A DNA stretch of 64,000 nt, taken from contig NZ_FMHU01000002.1 in NCBI RefSeq assembly GCF_900091415.1, forward strand, positions 1,488,001 through 1,552,000. The letters run 5' to 3'. The notes beneath the pieces were generated by a model. The model searched no databases. It was given only the letters and a program-made list of their open reading frames with translations, and was not told where the DNA came from. Below are positions 1 to 10,029 of the stretch, piece after piece. Both the position numbers and the translations under genes were made by a program. The DNA comes from Micromonospora inyonensis (lineage in GTDB: Bacteria > Actinomycetota > Actinomycetes > Mycobacteriales > Micromonosporaceae). Numbering within the stretch: the first letter of the stretch is position 1; the number at the start of each line of letters is the position of its first letter.

Positions 1-3000
1 ACTGGCCAGGTGACGGCCGTCCGGGGTGTAGGCCAGCGAGCAGATCCAACCGGCGTGGCCGGTGATCGTGTGGGCGAGCTGACCGGTGGCGGTGGCCCAG
101 ATCCGGATGGCGCCGTCGGCTCCGGCGCTGGCCAGGTGGTAACCGTCCGGGGAGAAGGCGATGGCGGTGACCGCACCCTCGTGTCCGGCGAGCACGCGGG
201 GCCGCGCTCCGGCGTCGAGGCCCCGGATCCGGATCGTCCCGTCCTCGTCCGCGCTGGCCAGATGACGCCCGTCGGGGGAGAAGCCGAGTGCCCGGACGGT
301 GTTGGCGTGCCCGGGCAGGACCTGCCGCCGGCCGGTGCCGAGATGCCACACCCGGACCGTGCCGTCCGTGCCGGCACTGGCCAGGTAGTGCCCGCCCGGC
401 GAGAACGCGATGGCGGTGACCCCGCCGTACCGCCCGGCTAGGGCACGGACCGCTCCGTGGCCGGAGACGTCCCACATCCGGATCGTGCCGTCGACGCCGG
501 CACTGGCCAGGTGGCACCCACCCGGCTCGAAGGCGATCGCGCGGACCGCCCCGATGTGCCCGGTCAACGTCCGTTCGAGTTCCGCCGTGGTGGGGTCCCA
601 GACCCGGATGCCGCCGTCGTGGCCGGCGCAGGCGAGGTAGCGGCCGTTGCCGGAGACGGCGAGTGCGGTGACGGCGGTGTCGGGGCCGCCCGGTTCGCTG
701 AGCACGCGGGGCTGGTCGCCGACCACGGGACTCCAGATCCGTACCGCGCCGTCGCCCGATCCGACCGCCATCCACGGATCGCCCTCCCGGGGCGAGAAGC
801 ACAGTGCGCGGGAGTCGCCGCCGCCGCCCCGGACGGTGCGCGACAACCTGCCCTCGGCGGTGTCCCACACCCGGACCGTCTCGTCGTCGCCCGCGCTGGC
901 CAGATGCCGACCGTCCGGGTAGTAGGCGATGGCGTGGACGCTGCCGCCGTGGCCGGTGAGGGTATGCAGAGCTTGGCCGGTGCCACCGTCCCAGACCCGG
1001 ATGGTGCCGTCGTCGCCGGCACTGACCAACCGCCGCCCCTCGGGGGAGAAGGCGAGAGCGCGGATCCAACCGGTGTGACCGGTCATGGTGTGGACGATGG
1101 CGCGGGTGGTCACGTCCCACACGTGGATGCGCCGGTCGTCGCTGGCGCTGGCCAGCCGATCGCCGGAGGGGGCGTACCCGACGGCGTGGACCGTGCCGGT
1201 GTGGCCGGTGAGGGTGTGGAGGGTGTGGCCGGTGGTGGTGTCCCAGATGCGGATGGTCTCGTCGTCTCCGGCGCTGGCGAGGTGCCCGCCGTGTGGGCTG
1301 TAGGCGACGGTGCGGACGCGTCCGGTGTGGCCGGTGAGGGTGTGGGGGGCGTGGCCGGTGGTGGTGTCCCAGATGCGGATGGTCTCGTCGTCTCCGGCGC
1401 TGGCGAGGTGCCGGCCGTCTGGGCTGTAGGCGACGGTGCGGATGCGTCCGGTGTGGCCGGTGAGGGTGTGGAGGGTGTGGCCGGTGGTGGTGTCCCAGAT
1501 GCGGATGGTCTCGTCGTCCCCGGCGCTGGCGAGGTGCCGGCCGTCGGGCGGGTAGGCGACGGCCCGCACCGTCCCGGTGTGCCCGGCCAGCATCCGCAGC
1601 GGCATTCCGTTGCCGGCGTCCCACACCCGGATCGCGCCGTCCTGGCCGCCGCCGGCCAGCAGCCGTACGCCGAAGGCCACCGCGACGGCGTGCACGACGG
1701 CGCAGGAGGCGATCTGGGGTTCGGCGGCGGTGTCGTCGGGCAGGGCGGCACCGAGCGTGTCGACGCCCCGCAGTGCCTCGCCGTCGGCTCCGGTCGCCGC
1801 CACCAGGGCGGTCCGGCGTAGCCGCACGTTGGTGAGGACCGCGCCGGTGAGGTCCGTGCCGAGCAGCCTCGCCCCGGTCAGGTCGGCCTCGGTGAGGTCG
1901 GCGTCGCGCAGCGTGGCCCGGTCCAGGCGGGCCCCGGTGAGGTTGGCCTCGGTCAGGTTGGCCCCGGTGAGGTTGGTGCCCACCAGCCTCGCGCCGGTCA
2001 GGTCGGCCCCGCCGAGGTCGGCGCCCGCGAGGAACCGGGCGGAGAAGTCCTCCCCGCGCAGGTCGAAGCCGGGCATGTGCAGGGGCGACGAGGTGGCCAC
2101 CCGCAGGTGTCGGAGGACCTCCACGGCGTTGCGTCCCACCCCGCGCGCGGTGGACCGGCCGGCCAGCGTCTGTTCCGCCCAGTCGCGCATGGCGTCGTGA
2201 CCGGCCAGGCCGACCAGAAAATCGATCATGAGCGGGGACATGGACCGGCCGATCAGACCGGGGGCGGCGCCACCCCCGGCGGTCAGCTGGCCGGCGAGGT
2301 GGTTGGCGATCAGCCACTCGCGTACCGAGTGGTGGACGAAGGTGAACCGTCGCTCGCCGTACCGGACCAGCAGTGTGCTGGACCCGAGCAGGTGGGCGCT
2401 CTCCTGCGGCTCCAGGGCGGCGGTCTCACCGACCGCGGTGGCGGTGAGCTGGGACAGCGTGGCCGCGGCGGCCCCGAGGTCGTCCAGGCTGAGGCTGTCG
2501 TCGGGCGAGTCCCACAGCCGGAGCGCCAGATGGGTCACGGCCTCCCAGAGGTCCGCCTCGCTGGGGGCGAGCGGACCGAGGCGGCCGAGCCGCCTGGTCT
2601 CGTATGCCAACCAGCGTTCGAGTACCCGCCGGTAGAGGCCGGCGGCGGTGATGGGGTTCCCGGCGTCCGTCCCGACGTGCAGTGACTCCTCACCCAGTTC
2701 GGTGATGAACCCGAGCATCCGCGGATTGCGGGACAGCCCGAGCAGGTCCTTGACGTCACGGAGGAGTTCGAGGCGGTGCCGGGCCCTGACCGGATCGCGC
2801 AGCTGGTGGGTGAGGAAGGTGAGGATCTGGTGGTCGTCGAAGTCGGCCAGGCGTACCACCCGGCGGTCGGCGCCGAGCTGGGCCCCGAGCGCGGACAGCA
2901 CGTCGGCGTCGGTGAGGAAGTGCTGGTCCCGGCTGGTGACGATGACCTTGGCCCGGTCCTCGGCCGCCTGCACGATGGTGTCCAGGTGGTTGGTGGCGCG

Positions 3001-4737
3001 GTCGTAGCTGACCCGGGTGGCCAACTCGTCGAAGCCGTCGAAGAGCAGTGCCACCCGGCCCTCGCGCCGCAGGTACCGGAACGCGTCGAGATCGATCTGC
3101 CGCTGGCCGTGCCGGGAGAGCTGCACGGCGACGAGTTCGTCCAGGCTGTACGCCTTCTCGAAGCCCCGCAGGTCGATCAGCACCGGCACCGTGCGGGAAC
3201 CGTCGTCGCGCATCCGGCGGGCCAGCTCCCGCAGCAGGAAGGTCTTGCCGTGTCCGAAGGTGCCCAGAACCACCACCAGCCGCCCGCGCGGCGCGTCCAC
3301 CCAGTCGCGCAGCCACGCGAGGAGATCCGTGGACGGCGGTGCCTCCGACGGTGCCCGTGCTCCGGGCAGGAACTCCGTGTAGCGCTGCGGGACGTAGGCG
3401 GCGGACGGATAGACGGGGTCGCTGTCCAGCACGGCGTCCTGACGTTCGGTGAACCGGTCGAGATCGGGTCCGAGCTGGAAGTCGGCGAAGGTGACGAGGG
3501 CGACGCCGCGCCCGCGGGCCCACTCACGCAGTCGCGGATCCGTCGCCGCCCCGACGTGCACGAGGCTGGCCGTCCGGCCGGCGCTGCCGGTACGGAACCG
3601 GGCCAGCACCTCGACGAACCACCCGACGTCGTCGTGGGTCGGGACGGCGGCACACACCCCGATCGGATGCTGCTCCGCCGGGCCCCGGTCGCCGCGCGTG
3701 GAGTCGGGGGAGACGCGCAGATAGGCAACCCTCGTCGAGTCGGGCTGCCGGACCAGGGTGACGTCGGCCGCCGGATGGCGCAGGCGGCAGACCTCCGCGA
3801 CCTGGTCCGCCAGCCGCCGTAGCGCCGCCGGTGGGTCCGGGTGGCGGGGCAGGGGCACCGCCCGGCGCGGAGGCGGGTACGGGAGCGGGACCGGCCCGGT
3901 GCTGCCGGCCGGACACGGACCGTCGGGCAGCGTGTGCACCCGCAGGTGGCCGGGGTGCACCTCGACGAGTTGCCAGCCGCCACTCCCGCCGCCGAGCACC
4001 GGCACGCCGACGGGGCGCAGGAGGGCGAGCGCGGGCTCGTCCGGCTGGCCGTGCACCACCAGATCCAGGTGCGGGCCCAGCGCGTCGACGAACCGGTCGG
4101 CGTCGGCGAGCCGACCGCTGGTGCCGGCGGCACCGTCCGGCCGGTGGTGCAGCACGCCGACCCGCAGCCAGTCCCGCCGGGCGGGCGCGGACAGGTGGTC
4201 GGAGAACCAGTCGATCTGCTCCGCGCCCAGGTGGCCGTACTCGTCGCCGGGTAGGTGGGTCTGGGCCATCGTGGAGTTGAAACCGGCGACGACGACACCC
4301 AGGTCGGGGTGCTCGGTGAGGGTCCAGGGTTGGTCCCGGGGCAGCTCCATGCCGTGGAACCGGCGGACCATCGTGGCGAACGGCTGCCACTTCTCCCAGT
4401 ACGGCGGCGTCGGCTGTTCCTCGTCGGCGGCGCACTGGAGAAAGTAGGCGTGGCACTTGAGGCGGTTGACGTCGCTGCTGCCCGGAACCAGCACGATCCG
4501 GCGGTGATCGATGGCGAGCGCGTCTCGCAGGGTACTCAGGGTCTGGTGTGCCATCTCGTATTCCGCCGGGGTCGCGCGTTCGGCGAGATTGCCCGTGACC
4601 ATCACCAGATCCGGCGGACGCGGTGCCTCCGAGGAACTCAACTGGTCGAGCAGGGAGTCGACCATGTCGCGCGATGACCGTGTGCCGGCCTGCGGGGAAC
4701 GCGTCGCGGCCAGGAAGTCCGGGCAGTGCAGGATCAT
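1..4737 (-). CDS. Phosphoesterase-like / NACHT NTPase / pentapeptide / WD40 protein (C-terminus off window)
   Basis: One open frame of 1579 codons with no stop before the left edge. Residues 1-270 have the layout of a calcineurin-like phosphoesterase, but the metal-binding motifs are degraded: VTGNLAE at about 47-53 replaces GDL, PGSSDVN at 85-91 replaces GNHD, and HGQPDE near 229 replaces GHxH; only LHH at 196-198 looks normal. A NACHT-type P-loop follows, with Walker A GTFGHGKT at 492-499 and Walker B LLFDGFDE at 564-571. Pentapeptide repeats (ADLTGARL type) span roughly 889-975. At least 13 full WD40 blades plus one cut by the edge begin near 1000, with the recurring ASAGDDETIRIWD signature. 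This is a STAND-type NTPase, a class used in signalling, defence and programmed death; the beta-propeller would be the sensor. The first ATG is used; a GTG at 4772 would add 35 codons less than the 36th position and is in frame. Function is inferred from architecture only. Confidence 0.85.
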   Translation of the reverse strand, partial: MILHCPDFLAATRSPQAGTRSSRDMVDSLLDQLSSSEAPRPPDLVMVTGNLAERATPAEYEMAHQTLSTLRDALAIDHRRIVLVPGSSDVNRLKCHAYFLQCAADEEQPTPPYWEKWQPFATMVRRFHGMELPRDQPWTLTEHPDLGVVVAGFNSTMAQTHLPGDEYGHLGAEQIDWFSDHLSAPARRDWLRVGVLHHRPDGAAGTSGRLADADRFVDALGPHLDLVVHGQPDEPALALLRPVGVPVLGGGSGGWQLVEVHPGHLRVHTLPDGPCPAGSTGPVPLPYPPPRRAVPLPRHPDPPAALRRLADQVAEVCRLRHPAADVTLVRQPDSTRVAYLRVSPDSTRGDRGPAEQHPIGVCAAVPTHDDVGWFVEVLARFRTGSAGRTASLVHVGAATDPRLREWARGRGVALVTFADFQLGPDLDRFTERQDAVLDSDPVYPSAAYVPQRYTEFLPGARAPSEAPPSTDLLAWLRDWVDAPRGRLVVVLGTFGHGKTFLLRELARRMRDDGSRTVPVLIDLRGFEKAYSLDELVAVQLSRHGQRQIDLDAFRYLRREGRVALLFDGFDELATRVSYDRATNHLDTIVQAAEDRAKVIVTSRDQHFLTDADVLSALGAQLGADRRVVRLADFDDHQILTFLTHQLRDPVRARHRLELLRDVKDLLGLSRNPRMLGFITELGEESLHVGTDAGNPITAAGLYRRVLERWLAYETRRLGRLGPLAPSEADLWEAVTHLALRLWDSPDDSLSLDDLGAAAATLSQLTATAVGETAALEPQESAHLLGSSTLLVRYGERRFTFVHHSVREWLIANHLAGQLTAGGGAAPGLIGRSMSPLMIDFLVGLAGHDAMRDWAEQTLAGRSTARGVGRNAVEVLRHLRVATSSPLHMPGFDLRGEDFSARFLAGADLGGADLTGARLVGTNLTGANLTEANLTGARLDRATLRDADLTEADLTGARLLGTDLTGAVLTNVRLRRTALVAATGADGEALRGVDTLGAALPDDTAAEPQIASCAVVHAVAVAFGVRLLAGGGQDGAIRVWDAGNGMPLRMLAGHTGTVRAVAYPPDGRHLASAGDDETIRIWDTTTGHTLHTLTGHTGRIRTVAYSPDGRHLASAGDDETIRIWDTTTGHAPHTLTGHTGRVRTVAYSPHGGHLASAGDDETIRIWDTTTGHTLHTLTGHTGTVHAVGYAPSGDRLASASDDRRIHVWDVTTRAIVHTMTGHTGWIRALAFSPEGRRLVSAGDDGTIRVWDGGTGQALHTLTGHGGSVHAIAYYPDGRHLASAGDDETVRVWDTAEGRLSRTVRGGGGDSRALCFSPREGDPWMAVGSGDGAVRIWSPVVGDQPRVLSEPGGPDTAVTALAVSGNGRYLACAGHDGGIRVWDPTTAELERTLTGHIGAVRAIAFEPGGCHLASAGVDGTIRMWDVSGHGAVRALAGRYGGVTAIAFSPGGHYLASAGTDGTVRVWHLGTGRRQVLPGHANTVRALGFSPDGRHLASADEDGTIRIRGLDAGARPRVLAGHEGAVTAIAFSPDGYHLASAGADGAIRIWATATGQLAHTITGHAGWICSLAYTPDGRHLAS

Positions 4738-5063
4738 GATCGGCGACGTGGTGTAAACCGGTGCCCCCCCACTTCCCGGAACGCTCCCGGAACCGCCGGA
4801 GGGCGGCGCGACGCGCGGGGCGCGGCCGGAAGCACTCTGCGCTGACCATGGCCGTTACGAGCCTATCAATTTACGATGATCCAAAGACGAGCGATTCCCC
4901 TTTGCGGCTTAGATACGGCTTGTCCCTAATGTTTAAGCTGTTGATCAAGTGGTGGGCCGGGATATGCTACCCACCAGCTGAAGGTCGCTCCCGAGTCGCC
5001 CGCACGCGTGGACGAGACCGCACACGTCATTGCTCACGGTGAATGAACGGTGGTTGCCGATCA
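4738..5063. promoter_or_regulatory. Divergent intergenic region with candidate promoter for the SCO2524 operon
   Basis: A 326-nt gap separates two divergent genes. The stretch from about 4855 to 4970 is much richer in A and T than its surroundings. TTGATC at 4941-4946 and TATGCT at 4963-4968, separated by 16 nt, resemble -35 and -10 boxes reading rightward toward the operon that starts at 5064. No clear operator repeat was seen. The promoter call is a motif match only. Confidence 0.4.
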
Positions 5064-6908
5064 ATGAGACTCCAGCCGCGCCAGGAATTGCTGTCGGTAT
5101 GGAAGGCAATATCCAGGTGGTGCGGCTCGGGGCAGAGCTTCTCCTGGGGTGACCGGGCCGGGCGCAACTCCATCAGCGACGCCGAGCTGCTGCTCTGTCT
5201 CCTGCTCCCACCGACGAAACTGCCGGACATCCGCTACGACCGGCCGGACGAGACCAAGCCCGACGTCTGCGCCGCGCTCGCCTCTTTCGGTAGCGCCGTG
5301 GAGATCCCGCAGCGGGTCGTCCGGCTCATCGGGGAGTACCTGCACGACTACACCGACCCGGAGACCGGGCTGCCGGAGTTCTCCGGCGGCGGCTACCTCA
5401 CCACCGCGCCCGACGACGACCGGGAGCCCACCGCCGAGCAGCGGACGCTCGAGGTGGTCGACTCGTACTCCACATCGGTCGTGCTCACCACGGCCGCGAT
5501 CGCGTTCGTGCGCGGGTACCGCCGGCAGGTCCAGCGTCCCTCCCACCGGGAGGAAATCGACCGGGTGGAGGCCGCCGCGCAGAAGCGCCTCACGGCGGCG
5601 ATGGCCGGACTCCAGCGGAGTTTCGCGCTCAGCGTCTTCCCGGGGGACAGTCGCGAGGGGCGGGCGCTGTGCGAGACGGTCAACCCGGAGGAGGGCTACT
5701 CCGCCGAACTGGTCGCCCGGCTCCGGGACTCGCTGGGCGACGTCATGGCCGGCCTCCGCGAGCTGGGTTCGTCCGTCGACGAGGTGGACGCCCTGCTGGA
5801 GAACCGCGACCTGCTGTTCGAGTGTGGCTGGTCGTGGGGGATCGTCCGGGACGCCGAGCCGGTCAAGACGGCGACGACCGTGTACGCCCAGCCCGGGCTC
5901 GCCGAGTCGGCCCCGTACCTCTACTTCACCGTGGTGGCGGTGGACGGCATCCGGGACCTCTTCTCCCGGGAGACCCGGCTCAAGGGCCTGCTCGACGAGG
6001 AGCAGCAGTCGCTCGCCCGGACCCTCAACCTCCAGTGGGACCTGGCCCAGCGGTACTGGTCCACGATCGCCACCTTCGGCGAGGACCGGTGGCCCGTCGA
6101 GGACATGCCGTGGCGGACGACGGACGAGGAGGAGAGCGACTACTACAGCCTCCTGGTCGTCTCGCTCGTCCGGCGTGCCCTCGTCGACCGGGGCGCCCCC
6201 GACTCCGACCTGGCCCGGATCGCCCGGGTCCTCGAGGACCTGGCCGACCGGGGCCGGATCAGACGCCGGCCACTCGCCGGTGACCCCGCGCTGAAGCTGC
6301 ACCACCCCGGCACCTGGGTCGCGTTGAACGGCAGCGAGCTGGCCGGGCCGGACGCGCCCCCACTCGGCTGGCGGCTGGGCGAGCTGGGCACCCTGCTGCT
6401 CAGTCGGGCGCTGGCCCTCGCGGCCCAGGTCAACGACCATCGCCTGCGGGCCCGGTTGCTGCGCCTGGCCGACGAGGCCTGGCGACACCTGGAACAGCGT
6501 CGGTTGCGCGACGGCCGAGGGACCGGTCTGTGGGACGAGGCGGCGAACGTGTACCCGACGCTGCCCCGCCGTGGCTCGCCCAGCTGGTACCACACCACCC
6601 GGGTGGTGCAGTGCATGGGCACCGCGGCGGACCTGATCCGGGGCGAGCCACCACCCGGCATGATGCTGTCGGACGTCGCCTCCGAGCTGCTGGTCGAGGC
6701 CGAGGACGTGTTCGACGAGGAGCAGCTGCGCGGTTCGGGAGAGGGCGGCCCGGCTCTGCGGGACAGCCTGAGCCGACAGGCGATCGGTCTCCGGCGGGCC
6801 CGCCGGTTGCTGCCGACCCGGCCCGGCACGGCCGCCTCCCTGATCCTGGACGTCCTACGCGAGCTGGACAAGCTCGCCGCGGCCCGGGAATCCGAGACTG
6901 GAGACTAG
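5064..6908 (+). CDS. SCO2524 family protein
   Basis: A 614-residue protein beginning MRLQPRQELL, the characteristic start of the SCO2524 family as I know it; this is why the ATG at 5064 is preferred over the one at 5043, which adds seven residues. The GRNSISDAELLLCLL segment near residues 32-46 is also typical. It looks soluble, with no membrane segment or signal peptide. The product has no known enzymatic role. It is the first gene of a close-packed operon: the next start follows its stop by one base, so the cluster is very likely co-transcribed from the promoter region at 4941-4968. Identification rests on remembered family features and on the matching order of the three genes behind it. 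Confidence 0.8.
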   Translation: MRLQPRQELLSVWKAISRWCGSGQSFSWGDRAGRNSISDAELLLCLLLPPTKLPDIRYDRPDETKPDVCAALASFGSAVEIPQRVVRLIGEYLHDYTDPETGLPEFSGGGYLTTAPDDDREPTAEQRTLEVVDSYSTSVVLTTAAIAFVRGYRRQVQRPSHREEIDRVEAAAQKRLTAAMAGLQRSFALSVFPGDSREGRALCETVNPEEGYSAELVARLRDSLGDVMAGLRELGSSVDEVDALLENRDLLFECGWSWGIVRDAEPVKTATTVYAQPGLAESAPYLYFTVVAVDGIRDLFSRETRLKGLLDEEQQSLARTLNLQWDLAQRYWSTIATFGEDRWPVEDMPWRTTDEEESDYYSLLVVSLVRRALVDRGAPDSDLARIARVLEDLADRGRIRRRPLAGDPALKLHHPGTWVALNGSELAGPDAPPLGWRLGELGTLLLSRALALAAQVNDHRLRARLLRLADEAWRHLEQRRLRDGRGTGLWDEAANVYPTLPRRGSPSWYHTTRVVQCMGTAADLIRGEPPPGMMLSDVASELLVEAEDVFDEEQLRGSGEGGPALRDSLSRQAIGLRRARRLLPTRPGTAASLILDVLRELDKLAAARESETGD

Positions 6909-6909
6909 C

Positions 6910-7845
6910 GTGCTGGTCTTCGCGGCGTCCGACAAGGGCGGCACCGGGAGGTCGGTCACGAGCTGCAACGTCGTGTACCGACGTGCGCTCGCCGGTGCCG
7001 AGGTCTGCTACCTGGACTTCGACTTCGGGTCGCCCACGGCCGGGTCCATCTTCCAGATCGTCGACGCCGCGCGGGGGGTGCGGGAGGGCGGTGGACTGCA
7101 CTCGTACCTGATGGAGCAGGATCCGCAGGCGGCGGTCGAGGAACCCCGGCGTATCGACGTCTGGAACCGGTCGGCCCGGGCCAGCCTGCGTCATCGCCCG
7201 CCCGGCTCCGGCCAGCTCATGCTCTTCCCCGGCGACCAGGACGGCGGCGAGTTCCGCCCGGACAAGGAGGCCCTGCGCCGGTGCGTCCGGCTGCTCCTCG
7301 CGCTCGACGAGGAGTTCGACATGTGCCTGGTCGACCTGAGCGCCGGACGGTCGTACGCGACCCAGCTGGTGCTGGAGGCGACGGCGGACCCGGCCCTGCA
7401 CGGAGTGGTCGCCCGTTGGCTGGTCTTCCACCGCTGGACCCGGCAGCACATCCCGGCCGCCGCCGGCCTCGTCTACGGCCGGGACGGCATCCTCGACGTC
7501 GGCGAGCGGGCCGGCCACGACCGGGACCGGCTGGCCGCGTCGATCCGGTTCGTCCGTACGGCGGTGGTCGACCCCGACTCGGCCGAGCTGCGCGGCCTGC
7601 GGCCCGCGCAGGTCGCCTGGCTGCGCGACTGCGACCAGGACCTGCGGCGGCTCGCCGCCCGGCACCGGGTCGGGCGGCTGGCGCTGCTCGGCTCGGTGCC
7701 GCTCGACCCGGTGTTGCAGTGGCGCGAGCAGCTGCTCTCGGACAACGACGTCGTCGCCCGGGACATCGCCAACCTGTCGACCGTGGCCGCGTTCGACGAA
7801 CTCGCCCGGAACCTCGTGGACGACGAGATGTGGGCGACCACATGA
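6910..7845 (+). CDS. SCO2523 family variant P-loop protein
   Basis: A 311-residue protein with a GTG start at 6910. The N-terminus has a deviant Walker A of the ParA/MinD type, KGGTGRS at residues 9-15, after a hydrophobic strand (MLVFAASD). A second acidic strand, CYLDFDFGSP, follows at about 35-44, as in SIMIBI ATPases. The final family-specific Thr/Lys composition of a normal KGGVGKT loop is changed to TGRS, fitting the family name 'variant P-loop'. It probably binds nucleotide and may organise partners at a surface, but no substrate is known. Its stop overlaps the next gene (ATGA at 7842). Confidence 0.8.
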   Translation: MLVFAASDKGGTGRSVTSCNVVYRRALAGAEVCYLDFDFGSPTAGSIFQIVDAARGVREGGGLHSYLMEQDPQAAVEEPRRIDVWNRSARASLRHRPPGSGQLMLFPGDQDGGEFRPDKEALRRCVRLLLALDEEFDMCLVDLSAGRSYATQLVLEATADPALHGVVARWLVFHRWTRQHIPAAAGLVYGRDGILDVGERAGHDRDRLAASIRFVRTAVVDPDSAELRGLRPAQVAWLRDCDQDLRRLAARHRVGRLALLGSVPLDPVLQWREQLLSDNDVVARDIANLSTVAAFDELARNLVDDEMWATT

Positions 7846-8876
7846 GAGCGGACGCCGAGTTCTTCGAGTCGACCGCCGACGCGCGGGTGGAGTCCGTCCC
7901 GCTGGCGCACCTGTCGGTCGAACTCGGTCACTTCTACTCCCCGGACCTCAGCGAGGACGACGACTTCTTCGTCGAGCACTTCCGCGGGATCGCGAGATGG
8001 TCCGCGACCGCCCGGGCGGCCTGCCACGACGCGGTCCGGGGAAGGAATGCGCGGATCAGCACCTGCGTCCTGATCGACGACTACTTCGGCCAGCCGGAAT
8101 CGCCCCGCTTGCTGCTTCCGAAACTGATCCGGGCGGCCCGGAACGGAGGTCTGGAAATCGACTACCTCGCCCGGGAGTCCGGTTGCGCCGACCCGGCGGA
8201 GCCCGTCGACCCCGACCCGGCGGAGCCCGCGGAGACCGGCCCGACCGGCCTGTCGCTGGCCGAACTGGTCGAGGCGCGGATCGTCGAGGACCCGCCGCCG
8301 GACACCACCGGGGCCCGCCCGCCCGTGCGCCAGACCGGGTGGCTGTGCAACGGGCAGCGGTCACCGGCCACGGATCGCCACGAGGCGATGAAGCGCCCGG
8401 CCGCGTGGCTGCCGCCCGCCGAGAACGCCGCCGTCAACCACTCCGTCTTCGCCGACATCGAGCTGTGGCGGGACGGCGACCGGGGCCGTCAGTGGTCCTG
8501 CGCGATGCTGGCCGCGGTCTGGCAGTTGCTGCGGCTGGGCGTCCTGCGGGACCAGGGGCGTCGCGTCGCGGTGCCGAGACCGGTGCCGGAGGAGCTGCCG
8601 GACGACTGGCGCCGGCTGCCCCCGGTGCTGCAGCTCAACCAGCGGGCCGCGCCGTTCAGCGCCTACCGGACCATGACCATCTGCGCACCCCTGTTCCTGC
8701 CGGTCGAGAACGCGGTCCGGACGATACTCCAGCAGGTGGCGGTGGATCCCACCGTGCTCGGCCAGGTCGCCGCGCGCGGCGCCGACGAGGGGATCGTCCT
8801 GCCGCCCGCCGTGGTCGACCGGATCGAACACCTGTTCGTGGACACCGGACCGGTGCGTGGTGCTGGTCCTGGGTGA
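7842..8876 (+). CDS. SCO2522 family protein
   Basis: A 344-residue protein starting at the ATG that overlaps the stop of the P-loop gene by four bases. The start region has an acidic patch (LSEDDDFFVEHF, about residues 36-47) and the segment CVLIDDYFGQ, both consistent with the SCO2522 family. A low-complexity acidic, Pro-rich stretch (PDPAEP repeats) lies near residues 115-135. There is no transmembrane helix. Function is unknown; translational coupling on both sides suggests a stoichiometric partner of its neighbours. Confidence 0.75.
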   Translation: MRADAEFFESTADARVESVPLAHLSVELGHFYSPDLSEDDDFFVEHFRGIARWSATARAACHDAVRGRNARISTCVLIDDYFGQPESPRLLLPKLIRAARNGGLEIDYLARESGCADPAEPVDPDPAEPAETGPTGLSLAELVEARIVEDPPPDTTGARPPVRQTGWLCNGQRSPATDRHEAMKRPAAWLPPAENAAVNHSVFADIELWRDGDRGRQWSCAMLAAVWQLLRLGVLRDQGRRVAVPRPVPEELPDDWRRLPPVLQLNQRAAPFSAYRTMTICAPLFLPVENAVRTILQQVAVDPTVLGQVAARGADEGIVLPPAVVDRIEHLFVDTGPVRGAGPG

Positions 8877-9804
8877 GGTGCAGACCGCCGCCCTGCGGCA
8901 TTCCGGCAGCGTGCCCCGGGAGTTGGCGGAAGGCGTGCTGGCGCTGCTGGCCGGCGAGCGGGTCCGCGTCTCCGAGCGCCCCATCTCCCACGCGGTCAGC
9001 CCGCACGTCCTCACCGGGGTGGACTGCCGGATCGCCGCCCGTTCGGGGGCCCGGGTGCGTGGCGTGGGCACGCTCATGGGCCGGGTCTGTCTCACCGGCG
9101 GGCGGGTGTTGCAGGGCTCCGCGGTGGTGCGGGTCGAGCCGATCGGCGGCGGCCACCGACGGGCGTGGTCGCACTACCTGGCGCGACCGGGCGTGGTGGA
9201 GACGCTCGGCCGGACCGACCTGCCCGGGACGGCCGCCGCCCACCTCGGCGCGGACCGGTCCTCGTCCACCATGGGCATGGGCGCGGTGTGCAACCGCCTG
9301 ATCGCCGAGGTCCAGGGATCGTCGTTGCTGGACCGGCGCCCACCGGTCCGGGCGCGCCGCACCGTGCTCCGCTGGGCCGCGCTGACCGACTCCGACATCG
9401 AGGGGGTCCGGGTGCGGTTCACCGTCCACGAGGACGGCCTGCGGACCGTGCGGCTGTTGCTGGGTCAGGTGCCGGTGGCCGACATCGTCGAACTGTGTGA
9501 GGATCTGGCCCTGCACGACTGGCTGCTGACCGCGCTGGTGTCCATCATCGAGCAGAGCCGGATCGGGGTCGACGAGCCTGTCCAGATCATCCACCGGCTG
9601 CGGCCCGCCGTCGACCACCTGCTGCACCTGTGGATGCCGGCGGCCCGCCTGGGTGGGTTCGCGCTGTCGGTGTGGGAGGGGCTGGACGGTCGGCCCGGGC
9701 TCTCCCGGCAGTGGGAGGCGTCCGTACGGCGGATCCGGGACCAGATCGCGATGGCCGCCGCGCTGGCGCACCGGCCGGCGGAAGCCGCTCCGCTGTTTCG
9801 TTAG
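8857..9804 (+). CDS. SCO2521 family protein
   Basis: A 315-residue protein with a GTG start lying 20 nt inside the preceding gene. It begins VLVLGEVQTAALRHSG, which agrees with the SCO2521 family. It appears soluble and no catalytic motif is evident. It closes the four-gene cluster; the SCO2525-type methyltransferase often found with this set is absent here. About 225 nt without a gene follow. They are richer in A and T (9840-9970) and probably carry the promoter of the acyltransferase and racemase pair. Confidence 0.75.
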   Translation: MVLVLGEVQTAALRHSGSVPRELAEGVLALLAGERVRVSERPISHAVSPHVLTGVDCRIAARSGARVRGVGTLMGRVCLTGGRVLQGSAVVRVEPIGGGHRRAWSHYLARPGVVETLGRTDLPGTAAAHLGADRSSSTMGMGAVCNRLIAEVQGSSLLDRRPPVRARRTVLRWAALTDSDIEGVRVRFTVHEDGLRTVRLLLGQVPVADIVELCEDLALHDWLLTALVSIIEQSRIGVDEPVQIIHRLRPAVDHLLHLWMPAARLGGFALSVWEGLDGRPGLSRQWEASVRRIRDQIAMAAALAHRPAEAAPLFR

Positions 9805-10029
9805 TGGATCGCAGCCGGGCCGACGGCATCTCCGCCCCCGCGTACGTTACTTTGTACGCCGTTCTGGGTAACGTTAGGTCCACTCGGATTCGTGCTGCCC
9901 AGGGCGACAATAACGTCAGGTTATCTCGGATTTGCGCTGAATGCACACGTAGCGTTAACTTGTGGTTATGTTTCCAGGGTGAGCACGGATTGCGTGTCGC
10001 GTTCTCGCGCATGAGAACGGTAGGTAGCG

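Noticed and set aside
457..3822. Long rightward frames of Gly/Ala/Pro-rich protein opposite the NACHT-WD40 gene
   Set aside because: Antisense shadows of WD40 and NACHT codons with high third-base GC; no family resemblance.
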